Of a stretch of DNA of 59,083 bases, positions 45,922 to 53,118 are shown piece after piece (position 1 is the first letter of the stretch; every line of letters begins with the position of its first letter). Under the pieces are notes generated by a model that saw only the letters and a program-made list of their open reading frames with translations, searched no databases and was not told where the DNA came from. The position numbers and the translations under genes were made by a program. The stretch is taken from NCBI GenBank assembly GCA_004299305.1, contig SCPZ01000131.1, positions 1 through 59,083 on the forward strand. The letters are read 5' to 3'. This stretch comes from Methylobacter sp. Lineage in GTDB: Bacteria > Pseudomonadota > Gammaproteobacteria > Methylococcales > Methylomonadaceae.

Positions 45922-46983
45922 ATGTCTGCTACAAGCATTCCAGATAAAGCCCTTTCAGCTCAAGATAGTTCTACTGATAGTCAGTTGACCGTCTCGTTTC
46001 GCTTGTTGTTGGGGCTGTATTCAATTATTCCTTTGTGTTTATTGTTGCAGTTGTTTGATGCCTGGTTCTGGCACGGGTTTTTACAGCAGAATTTACCCAG
46101 CAGTCCCAAGCAGTTTTTATTGTTTCAAATTATTTTTGGAACACCGCATATAGTCGCAAGCTCCATGTTGTTGGCGAGCAATACCGAATACCTGAAATTT
46201 TATAAGCTGAAAATCATCTTGATGACGCTTGCTATTGCGATGATTTTCGGTGTGGGCAGCTTGTTTATTCCCTATAAAGCTCTGTACGTGACGGTGGCCG
46301 CCTGGACTGTCTATCATGTGCTCAAACAACAGTTGGGCGTGGGGCGTAGCCTGTATCGGTTGCCCGACTGGGTTTTTTATGCGTTACTGTGGTTGAGTGT
46401 GACGGCGGGCATTTTTGTTTATATTGGTATATTCCTGAAAAATAGCCTGGATCAACAACAGTTGGAGTGGATAAAGCTTATTGCAAGCGGTTTATGTGCC
46501 GGGCTGGTATGTGCTGCGCTGTTGTGTGAACGTTATGTGACTACGCAATCGGGCAGGTGGTTTTTGTGGTCCAATGTTTTATTGGTTGTAAGCAGTTTTT
46601 ATCTTTTTATTCAGCAGTATTATTTCCTCGCGATCTTGGCGCCAAGATTGGTGCATGACGCGACGGCCTATATTTTCTATGTGGTGCATGATTACAACAA
46701 GCACCATCTGCAACCGCAAAATTTCATGTATCGCTATGCGGCGCGTTGCCATCTGCCTGTTTTTATCGTGTTGCCGATGTGTTCATTTGCGCTGGCGTTT
46801 GTGTTGCAGTCTTACGGGGACAACGCGTTCAATGCAGTTACCGAGTTCTTGTTCGGCGTGGAAATCCATAAAGCGATTACCTTGGGTTTGCTGGGTTATT
46901 TGGCGCTAATGCATTATTACACCGAGGCCTTTACCTGGAAGCAGGGTTCGCCTTATAGGCGCTTTATTGCATTTTCGAAATAA
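45922..46983 (+). CDS. His-rich polytopic membrane protein, unknown function
   Basis: 353 residues with about nine hydrophobic helices. Conserved-looking His/Tyr clusters lie on or near helices: FGTPHIVASS (about residue 72), YHVLKQQLGVGR (about 131), LVHDATAYIFYVVHDYNKHH (about 248), and HYYTEAFTWKQGSPYRRF near the C-terminus. Such a pattern suggests a di-metal or heme site in the membrane, loosely like Brp/Blh-type oxygenases or fatty acid desaturases, but I cannot place it in a family. A very strong ribosome site (AGGAGG at 7 bases) suggests good expression. It is a single gene flanked by the HIT gene and a repeat. Confidence 0.6.
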   Translation: MSATSIPDKALSAQDSSTDSQLTVSFRLLLGLYSIIPLCLLLQLFDAWFWHGFLQQNLPSSPKQFLLFQIIFGTPHIVASSMLLASNTEYLKFYKLKIILMTLAIAMIFGVGSLFIPYKALYVTVAAWTVYHVLKQQLGVGRSLYRLPDWVFYALLWLSVTAGIFVYIGIFLKNSLDQQQLEWIKLIASGLCAGLVCAALLCERYVTTQSGRWFLWSNVLLVVSSFYLFIQQYYFLAILAPRLVHDATAYIFYVVHDYNKHHLQPQNFMYRYAARCHLPVFIVLPMCSFALAFVLQSYGDNAFNAVTEFLFGVEIHKAITLGLLGYLALMHYYTEAFTWKQGSPYRRFIAFSK

Positions 46984-47011
46984 CAAGATTTTATCCTGGA
47001 AAGAGCAGTTG

Positions 47012-47132
47012 AGCCACAGATTGACACAGATATTCACGGATTAACAACGGCTTACATCAATCCTTTGCGCTACCCTTTGGGTGAAGTGCTAATCTTGAGT
47101 AGCAGAATGTTTATCTGTGTCAATCCGTGGCT
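47012..47132. mobile_element. 121-bp inverted-repeat element
   Basis: AGCCACAGATTGACACAGAT (47012-47031) pairs with ATCTGTGTCAATCCGTGGCT (47113-47132) with a single mismatch. No coding capacity. Lies between the convergent membrane protein and SulP genes. Confidence 0.6.
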
Positions 47133-47149
47133 GACTGATTTTTTTAGGT

Positions 47150-48892
47150 TCATGCGGCGTTATAGTCCCCCAATTCCCTAACAGCGCCTTCGGTATGGAA
47201 AAATACCTTGCCGGGTTTTAGGTGTTTGAGAAAATCGGTTTTTTCAAGCTTATCAAGTACCGGGCCTTTTGCTTCCGAGATATGCACGGTTATTTTCGAT
47301 GCCTGCAAGGTATGGATCAGGTTTTCCAGCACTTCCAATGCTGTGCTGTCTATATCGCTGATTGAAGTGAAAATAAGGACGATATGCTTGATGTCCATAT
47401 ACCGCCTTAGTTCGGAGTTGATGAACTCCTCGATATAATTGATATTGGCGAAAGTAATGCTTTCGTCAATACGCAGTAACAGCAAGTGCGGCCAGGTTTC
47501 CACGCGATGACGTTTGATGTTGCGGAAATGTTCAGTGCCGGGTATGCGCCCGACCACAGCAATATGCGGGTGGCTGGTTTTGCGTAAGTGGCAGACCAGC
47601 GTCAGGATAATGCCCAAGGTGATGCCTTCTTCAATGCCGAAGACTAAAACGCCGAGCAAGGTGGCGGTTTCGGCAATTCCATCGCCGCGATCATAACGCC
47701 AGGTTTGAGGGATGTTGTTCAATTTCACTAAAGGAATAATCGCGACCAGGATGATTGCAGCCAGCGCCGCTTTAGGGATGTTTTCAAACAAGGGGCTGAA
47801 GAAGATGACCGCCAAGGCAAGCAGTCCGGCTGCGATCAGCATAGCCAGTTGGGTGCGCGCACCGGCGGAAAAATTCACCATGGTGCGGCTAAACCCGCCG
47901 GCTACCGGCATCCCGCCGGAAATAGCCGCAGCCAGGTTAGCCGCGCCCAGTGCGATCAATTCCTGATTGGGAACGATTTTTTCGCCTCTAAAATTAGCGG
48001 TGACCTTGGCGATGGCGACGCTTTCCACATAGGCAATCAAGGCGATAAAACCGGAGTAGGGCAGTAAAATGCGCCATTTTTCAATGGAGGAAAAAGTAAA
48101 ATTTAAGGCGGGGAAGCCGGACGGAACTTGGCCGATGACCGCTACATGCTGTTGATCCCTCAGGTTAAAATAACTAACAGCCAATGTGGCTAGCATGATG
48201 GTCAATAAGGGGCCGCATTTGCTGATGGCGGTGATCAGGGACGCTTGCAAGCCTGTTTTTTTGAGTATATGAATTAACGGTCCGCTAAAAAATACCAGCA
48301 AGCCCAGGGCTGTAAAACCGATTAATAATGTGGCTACATTAAGCGCCTGAAAAACCAAGCTGTAGCATGATCCGTCAAAGCCGCAGGATGGCGTTGTTAA
48401 GCCGAACAACTGCGGTAATTGACTGCCGATAATCAATAGCGCGGCGCCGCTGGTAAAGCCGGTGAGCACCGGGTGGCTGATGAAATTTACCAGTCCGCCC
48501 ATGCGCAACATCGCCATCAACAACATGATGATCCCGCTTTCCGCCGACAGGATCAGCGCGCTGTGAACCGGATTACCCAGTGCGCTGATTTCCGGGGCGG
48601 TTAAGGCGCTGGCAATCATAATCGCGGCAATCGAAACCGGCCCGACCGACAGGGTGCGACTGGTGCCGAGCAGGGCATACAATACCGGCGGCAGGATTCC
48701 GGCATAGAGGCCCAGTTGCGGCGGCAGTCCGGCCAGAATTGCGTAGGCGATACCCTGAGGAACCAGCAAAATAGCGGTAATGATACCGGCTAACAAGTCG
48801 CTGTTAAATTCCTGGCGGGTGTAGGATTTTAGCCAGCCTAGCATAGGAAATAACTGTGTTAATTGTGCGTTATTAGATTTTGAATGCGGCAT
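47150..48892 (-). CDS. SulP family anion transporter with STAS domain
   Basis: A 580-residue inner-membrane anion carrier. About 12 helices (residues 20-440) include the SulP signature LLAGIITAILLVPQGIAYAILAGLPPQ (given as position 34-60) and PVAGGFSRTMVNFSAGA; the C-terminal 130 residues are a cytosolic STAS domain with SDIDSTALEVLENL. SulP proteins move sulfate, bicarbonate or other anions; substrate cannot be read. An AAGGTTCAAGGTTCAAGG array lies directly upstream of the ATG (48896-48913). A sulfate role would fit the sulfur genes at 49180-52409, but that is inference. Confidence 0.9.
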   Translation of the reverse strand: MPHSKSNNAQLTQLFPMLGWLKSYTRQEFNSDLLAGIITAILLVPQGIAYAILAGLPPQLGLYAGILPPVLYALLGTSRTLSVGPVSIAAIMIASALTAPEISALGNPVHSALILSAESGIIMLLMAMLRMGGLVNFISHPVLTGFTSGAALLIIGSQLPQLFGLTTPSCGFDGSCYSLVFQALNVATLLIGFTALGLLVFFSGPLIHILKKTGLQASLITAISKCGPLLTIMLATLAVSYFNLRDQQHVAVIGQVPSGFPALNFTFSSIEKWRILLPYSGFIALIAYVESVAIAKVTANFRGEKIVPNQELIALGAANLAAAISGGMPVAGGFSRTMVNFSAGARTQLAMLIAAGLLALAVIFFSPLFENIPKAALAAIILVAIIPLVKLNNIPQTWRYDRGDGIAETATLLGVLVFGIEEGITLGIILTLVCHLRKTSHPHIAVVGRIPGTEHFRNIKRHRVETWPHLLLLRIDESITFANINYIEEFINSELRRYMDIKHIVLIFTSISDIDSTALEVLENLIHTLQASKITVHISEAKGPVLDKLEKTDFLKHLKPGKVFFHTEGAVRELGDYNAA

Positions 48893-48895
48893 GGG

Positions 48896-48917
48896 TAAGG
48901 TTCAAGGTTCAAGGTGA
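48896..48917. repeat. AAGGTTC heptamer repeat before SulP gene
   Basis: AAGGTTCAAGGTTCAAGG starts 4 bases upstream of the SulP ATG. Third case of this heptamer immediately before a start codon (others: murA, mlaE). Confidence 0.7.
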
Positions 48918-48991
48918 TTTTTTGTTCATTTCACCTTAGGAAATAAGAATTAAATAACTTGCACAACTTGTCCCCTCTCCCTGAGGCATAA

Positions 48992-49109
48992 GTATCTACA
49001 CAAGTACCGGCTCCTTCTCCCTTGAGGGAGAAGGTTGGGATGAGGGGGGTATAAATGCTTGTTTTTATTCTCCTCACCCAACCCTCTCCAGCAGGAGAGG
49101 GAGCTAGTC
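48992..49109. mobile_element. MITE-like element, GTATCTACACA family, copy 3 (one end)
   Basis: Starts GTATCTACACAAG (48992-49004) and continues with the same CTTGAGGGAGAAGG and CCTCACCCAACCCTCTCC stretches as copy 2 (23527-23640). The opposite end is missing; the sequence breaks near AGCTAGTCG at 49109. Confidence 0.55.
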
Positions 49110-49133
49110 GTCGAAGTTTATTTCGTGCGCATT

Positions 49134-49159
49134 CCTTACCTACATCCATGTAGGCAAAG
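49134..49159. repeat. palindromic repeat CCTACATCCATGTAGG, copy 2
   Basis: Same core and flanks as 6410-6435, here just downstream of the CZB gene stop (minus strand). Confidence 0.5.
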
Positions 49160-49179
49160 CCAGCTTTGAACTGCTCAAT

Positions 49180-49530
49180 TTAGACGGCTTCTTTTTTTAG
49201 ACGCATCAGTGCAATCCCGACGTCACTGGATACCGAGGTGAAGGCCGAATTGCCACTCAACATAGTCTCCGCTTCGGTGTATTTCGATGCATTAATGGCG
49301 GATGCCACTTTTCCCGCTTCAAGATGAAATGCAGCGTGTTTACTTAAGACTGTGACATAACTCGGTAAACCGCCGCATTTAGCTTTACCTTCCCCGTGCA
49401 GCCACTTGCCGAGCTCGCAACAATCATCCTTGGCGATGGTCGTGGCATCCATTTGTTCTTTTTTGGATATGGCGGTACGGAATTTTACTTTCCAGTCCAT
49501 GTGTTTGTGAATTGCAGTATCTAAATTCAT
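49180..49530 (-). CDS. stand-alone CZB (chemoreceptor zinc-binding) domain protein
   Basis: A 116-residue protein made of one CZB domain: HKHMDWKVKFRTAI near the N-terminus, DDCCELGKWLHGEG in the middle, and SKHAAFHLEAGKVA further on. The His and Cys residues in these stretches are the 3-His, 1-Cys zinc site of CZB domains, which sense zinc or oxidants such as HOCl. The start at 49530 is chosen because the domain begins there; a longer open frame would overlap the previous gene. It follows the persulfide dioxygenase gene by 73 bases in the same direction and probably shares its sigma-54 promoter. Confidence 0.8.
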   Translation of the reverse strand: MNLDTAIHKHMDWKVKFRTAISKKEQMDATTIAKDDCCELGKWLHGEGKAKCGGLPSYVTVLSKHAAFHLEAGKVASAINASKYTEAETMLSGNSAFTSVSSDVGIALMRLKKEAV

Positions 49531-49603
49531 GGTTTTTATTTTTATTGGTAAGGTTGTATAGATTGGGTTGCCTAAGCGCAACCCGGTATTTTGCTGTCCT
49601 GGC

Positions 49604-50698
49604 TTATGCTGCTTGGCTTTTTTTCCAAGCCTCAAATCCACCGGCCATAGACAGTACATTAGTGTAACCTAATTGTTGCAGGGTCTGCGCTGCCAATGCC
49701 GAACGATTGCCCAAGCGGCAGTAGATGAGTAGCGCTTTCGCCTTATCGGCCAGCTCAGGCATGTTGCCGACTTTGAACTCCAGCATCCCGCGCGGCACCA
49801 ATAATGCTTCGGCAATATGGCCTTCGGCATATTCGCTTTCTTCGCGAGTATCGATCAGTACGATATTGCCTTCCGCAAGCAACTGTTTCGATTTGGCGAC
49901 ATCGATTTCAACGACGCATTGCTTGGCAGCTGCCACCATATCTTCGGTTTTTGTCGTGGCGCGAAGCGGCAGCGTTGCATCCCTGAGCGCTACCGCATCC
50001 TGACGCTCATTTTCATCCAGGCCGCAATAACGGTTGGCGGGCACAGCCTCGTCAATCAACCGGGGTTTGGGTAAATTCAGGTTGTTCATAATCTCGATAA
50101 ATTGCTCGCGGGTCTTGCCTGCCAGACGCGGATTGGCGGTGCGTTCCTGCATGATGCTGCTGACCCAGCGCTGTTGATAATCGTGGCCCGGATAGACCAG
50201 CGTTTCATCCGGCAGGGTAAACAAGCGTTGAGTAATGCAGTCGTAAAGCGCCCCAGCATCGCCGCCTTGAAAGTCGGTGCGTCCGCAACCGCCGATTAAT
50301 AAAGAATCACCGGTAAACAGCCGGTCGCGCCATAAAAAAGAAATACTGCCTAAAGTATGCCCCGGCGTGGCAATTACCTTGATTTGTTGGTCGCCTGCAA
50401 ATTTGAAAATATCGCCGTCCTGAATTTGAATATCGGCCGATTCTGCGCCGCACAGTCCGCTCACGCCGGTTTGCGCTCCCAAACGTTGGCGCAACAGGCC
50501 GCTGGCGGTGATATGGTCGGCATGAACATGGCTTTCCAGGGAATATTTCAGATGCAAGCCGTGTGCTGTCAGCAACTCAATATATTCATCGATATGGGTA
50601 TTAACAGGGTCAATCAGGATGGCGTCTTTACTGACCGGGTCAGCAATCAAGTAGGTGTAAGTCCAGGTTTCCTGGTCGAATAATTGTTTGAATAGCAT
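49604..50698 (-). CDS. persulfide dioxygenase-rhodanese fusion
   Basis: A 364-residue protein with two parts. Residues 1-240 are a metallo-beta-lactamase fold of the ETHE1/persulfide dioxygenase type: SHVHADHITASGLLRQ (metal-binding HxHxDH, about residue 57), ATPGHTLGSISF, FTGDSLLIGGCGRTDFQGGD, and YPGHDYQQR. Residues 265-364 are a rhodanese domain with the active Cys in YCRLGNRS. Together they oxidise sulfane sulfur (glutathione persulfide) to sulfite and exchange sulfur. Such fusions are known in bacteria that detoxify sulfide. A perfect sigma-54 promoter lies at 50738-50753. The CZB gene follows. Confidence 0.92.
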   Translation of the reverse strand: MLFKQLFDQETWTYTYLIADPVSKDAILIDPVNTHIDEYIELLTAHGLHLKYSLESHVHADHITASGLLRQRLGAQTGVSGLCGAESADIQIQDGDIFKFAGDQQIKVIATPGHTLGSISFLWRDRLFTGDSLLIGGCGRTDFQGGDAGALYDCITQRLFTLPDETLVYPGHDYQQRWVSSIMQERTANPRLAGKTREQFIEIMNNLNLPKPRLIDEAVPANRYCGLDENERQDAVALRDATLPLRATTKTEDMVAAAKQCVVEIDVAKSKQLLAEGNIVLIDTREESEYAEGHIAEALLVPRGMLEFKVGNMPELADKAKALLIYCRLGNRSALAAQTLQQLGYTNVLSMAGGFEAWKKSQAA

Positions 50699-50737
50699 GA
50701 TGTCGTTCCGCTTGGGTTTTAGGTATGTGTCAGTTAA

Positions 50738-50753
50738 AGCAAGGCCCGTGCCA
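50738..50753 (-). promoter_or_regulatory. sigma-54 promoter of the persulfide dioxygenase gene
   Basis: On the minus strand: TTGGCACGGGCCTTGCT, an exact fit to the -24/-12 consensus YTGGCACGRNNNTTGCW. The transcript would start about 12 bases further on and the ATG of the dioxygenase gene is 40 bases downstream. No other sigma-54-type site was noticed nearby. Confidence 0.9.
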
Positions 50754-50763
50754 AAAGTTTAGA

Positions 50764-50991
50764 GTGCAAGGTTTGTAGGCCTTGAACCTCAACACCTATC
50801 AGTTTTAATGAGAATTCCCAATACGTCATTCCGGCAGGGATTGCCGGACCCGTTAGAGCGCGTAGCGAATCCAGAAGCCAGGGATGGCAAGGCCTAGATC
50901 ACATCCATGTGTTCTGGATACCGGCAGTCCATGCCGGTATGACGTGCTATTTAAACAAAGTGATAGGTGGTAAGGGCCTTGAACCTTGCAC
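50764..50991. repeat. nested inverted-repeat element between pdo and its regulator
   Basis: Three nested inverted pairs share almost one centre: GTGCAAGGTT (50764) / AACCTTGCAC (50982); CACCTATCA (50793) / TGATAGGTG (50961); and ACGTCATTCCGGCA (50823) / TGCCGGTATGACGT (ends 50945). The inner 123-bp unit is the same family as bases 1-90; the outer ends are heptamer repeats. It lies between the sigma-54 promoter and the half-site cluster. Confidence 0.7.
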
Positions 50992-50999
50992 CTTTTACC

Positions 51000-51058
51000 T
51001 GTCTCATATATTGTTTCAATGAAACATTTATATGATTCAGTGAGACAAAGATGAAACA
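51000..51058. promoter_or_regulatory. inverted half-site cluster, likely activator binding sites
   Basis: TGTCTCA (51000-51006), TGTTTCA (51012-51018), TGAAACA (51020-51026), TGAGACA (51041-51047) and TGAAACA (51052-51058). The centre pair forms a perfect dyad TGTTTCA-A-TGAAACA; the outer pair forms TGTCTCA/TGAGACA. They lie about 250 bases upstream of the pdo sigma-54 promoter and over the start of the regulator gene, as expected for an enhancer site that also controls the regulator. Confidence 0.6.
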
Positions 51059-52409
51059 AGAGAAACAGATTTTTGAGCCATTATCGAACTGGCTGGCGCA
51101 TCAGCCGATGCAAGCCTTGTTTTTAGAATTGCTTGGCCTTTGCGATAGCGCAGGTCTCTATATTGTTAACCAAGACCAACAGATTGTTCATTGGAGCCAA
51201 GGCGCGGAGCAGTTATCGGGATTGAAATCTGTGGAGGTCGCAGGCAAGCCCTGTTTGCCGGAATACGCGATTACCGAAGACAGTCACCATAAAACACAGC
51301 GCATAAAATTATGTAAGATGAATCAACCCGACATTGAGCTGCAAAAAATTACCCGGATTTTGTATGACCAAGACGGTATTTTTTCCGGTGGTTTAGGTTT
51401 GCTGCTGCCGGTTTCTGAGCCATCGGTAAAAATGCCTTTAGCGGAGGTATCAATCGGGATGCCGACGCCTGAAAAGCCGGGCTTTCAAGGCTTGCTAAGC
51501 CGTTCACCAGCCATGCAGGCGGTGTTTAAGATCATTCAAAATGCCGCGGAAACAGAGGCGACGGTGTTGGCGAGAGGCGAGAGCGGTTCCGGCAAGGAAC
51601 TGGTTGCCAGAGCCATTCATAACCTGAGCGCCCGGCGCAATGCACCCTTCCTGGCTATCAATTGCGCGGCTTTATCCAGCAGTTTATTGGACAGCGAGTT
51701 GTTCGGTCATGTGCGCGGCGCCTTTACCGGAGCCGTTAAGGATCATAGCGGCTTGTTTCAGCGAGCGCAGGGCGGAACCCTGTTTTTGGACGAAGTTGCA
51801 GAGCTGCCGCTGGAATTACAGGCTAAGCTGCTTAGGGTTATACAGGAAAGAAATTACATTCCGGTAGGCGGTGATCGTTCAATCGACGTCGATGTGCGCA
51901 TCGTCGCCGCAACTCATCGCTCATTACGGGAGGAAGTCAAAATGGGGCGTTTTCGTGAAGACCTGATGTATAGGCTCAGGGTCGTGCCTATTTTTATTCC
52001 GCCGTTACGGGAGCGCCGGGAAGATATAAGTTTACTGATCTGGCATTTTATTGGGCAGCATAATGTGTCCAGTTTCAGGAAAATCGAAAAAATCGATCCG
52101 CAGGCCATGCGGACTTTGTTGGACTATGCGTGGCCGGGTAATGTCCGGGAGCTGCATAACGTTGTCGAATATGCTTTTGCGGTAGGCAGGGGGACAACTT
52201 TGCGTTGGTCCGAATTACCCCCTGAGTTTAGAGAGCCGCGCACCGCCTCGCCGCAAGCCGTACAAAATTCACCGCTATCGGCGGCGGATGAATCTGCCGC
52301 AATTCGTCAGGCGCTGGAGCAGAGCAACGGCATGGTGACTCAAGCCGCTAGATTGCTGGGGATGAGCAGGGCGACGTTTTGGCGTAAACGCAAGGTTTAT
52401 GGGATTTAA
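51051..52409 (+). CDS. sigma-54-dependent transcriptional regulator (FisR-like)
   Basis: A 452-residue enhancer-binding activator. Residues 20-130 form a PAS-like sensor; 145-375 the AAA+ core with Walker A GESGSGKE, the sigma-54 contact loop GAFTGAV, Walker B GGTLFLDE and the R-finger LRERREDI; 410-452 a Fis-type helix-turn-helix ([20 protein letters not shown]). The sensor has Cys31, Cys68 and Cys88, which could sense sulfane sulfur as in Cupriavidus FisR; that is inference. It is divergent from the persulfide dioxygenase and its sigma-54 promoter. Confidence 0.9.
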   Translation: MKQEKQIFEPLSNWLAHQPMQALFLELLGLCDSAGLYIVNQDQQIVHWSQGAEQLSGLKSVEVAGKPCLPEYAITEDSHHKTQRIKLCKMNQPDIELQKITRILYDQDGIFSGGLGLLLPVSEPSVKMPLAEVSIGMPTPEKPGFQGLLSRSPAMQAVFKIIQNAAETEATVLARGESGSGKELVARAIHNLSARRNAPFLAINCAALSSSLLDSELFGHVRGAFTGAVKDHSGLFQRAQGGTLFLDEVAELPLELQAKLLRVIQERNYIPVGGDRSIDVDVRIVAATHRSLREEVKMGRFREDLMYRLRVVPIFIPPLRERREDISLLIWHFIGQHNVSSFRKIEKIDPQAMRTLLDYAWPGNVRELHNVVEYAFAVGRGTTLRWSELPPEFREPRTASPQAVQNSPLSAADESAAIRQALEQSNGMVTQAARLLGMSRATFWRKRKVYGI

Positions 52410-52828
52410 ACAAACTCATCCTATTGAAAAATATATTGTTACGCCAAGACCTTCCAGGTTTTAAAAACCTGGAAGGTCTAAATGCGGTCAGGGTCTAAAT
52501 AGTTACAAGTCCGTCCGATCCGTGTCATCCATGTTCTATTGCCAAGAGTCGTCAGCATAAACCATATTTAACGTTTGCCAGACTAATTATTTCCGTTAGA
52601 ATGCAGCGCGTTTTGGGAATTATGTTGCATTGGAAAGAGGCTATCAATCGATAACACTTCACCCGAAGCGCATCATTTTAGCCGGATGGGATGAAAGCCC
52701 ATTGGAATGTCTATTCATCCTGATTCTTGAGCGCTAAACAGGTTCTCGGATGAGATCGGCTTGATCAAAGCTGCCACCTTAATCTCCGCCGCCTATAAAA
52801 TAATAATAAATAATGAGGAGCACCACCT
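52410..52828. other. intergenic region upstream of the Cys-rich/MCO genes
   Basis: No gene seen. Contains the 83-bp palindromic repeat (52424-52506). A stretch near 52510-52545 (ATCCGTGTCATCCATGTTCT) resembles the hisD-hisC repeat. Promoter not identified; GAGGAG (about 52813) is the ribosome site for the next gene. Confidence 0.5.
52424..52506. repeat. 83-bp palindromic repeat, copy 2
   Basis: Same unit as 25572-25654 with few changes; 16-bp arms AGACCTTCCAGGTTTT (52447-52462) and complement (52464-52479). Lies between the regulator gene and the multicopper oxidase operon. Confidence 0.85.
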
Positions 52829-53104
52829 ATGTTCAACATCAAGACTGTCGCCCTGGCGGCCATGCTTGTCTTGCCGATCGGATTCGCCATGGCCGATCCG
52901 ACACCGGCAGCCACTGCAATACCCCAAGACGCTAGTCATGCTTGCCCCGCCGGTGAGTATGACGCAAATTACCCAGGCGTACCGGCGCAATGCGTTAAAT
53001 GCGCCGCCCCCGGTTGTCCTTCCTGCCATAACGAACGCACCAAAGCGACCGTTGCCGATACTGATGCTGCTGAGCGTAATTGCCCACCGGTCAAGCCTCA
53101 TTAA
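52829..53104 (+). CDS. small secreted Cys-rich protein
   Basis: A 91-residue protein with a Sec signal (hydrophobic 7-21, cut near AMA-DP). The mature part of about 70 residues has six cysteines: HACPAG, AQCVKCAAPGCPSCHN, and RNCPP. The CxxC...CxxC arrangement suggests metal binding (copper or iron) or disulfides. It has a good GAGGAG ribosome site and is followed 14 bases later by the multicopper oxidase, so it is probably an accessory copper carrier or electron partner. No family recognised. Confidence 0.7.
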   Translation: MFNIKTVALAAMLVLPIGFAMADPTPAATAIPQDASHACPAGEYDANYPGVPAQCVKCAAPGCPSCHNERTKATVADTDAAERNCPPVKPH

Positions 53105-53118
53105 ACCAGGAGATAAGC

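Noticed and set aside
49531-49659. Longer N-terminal extension of the CZB protein
   Set aside because: It would overlap the persulfide dioxygenase gene and precede the domain with unrelated sequence; the ATG at 49530 gives a clean CZB protein.
52447-52479. ACCTTCC...GGAAGGT palindrome near the multicopper oxidase as a CueR (copper) operator
   Set aside because: The same palindrome with its 83-bp flanks occurs at 25572-25654 beside unrelated genes, so it is a dispersed repeat; spacing also differs from a MerR-type promoter.
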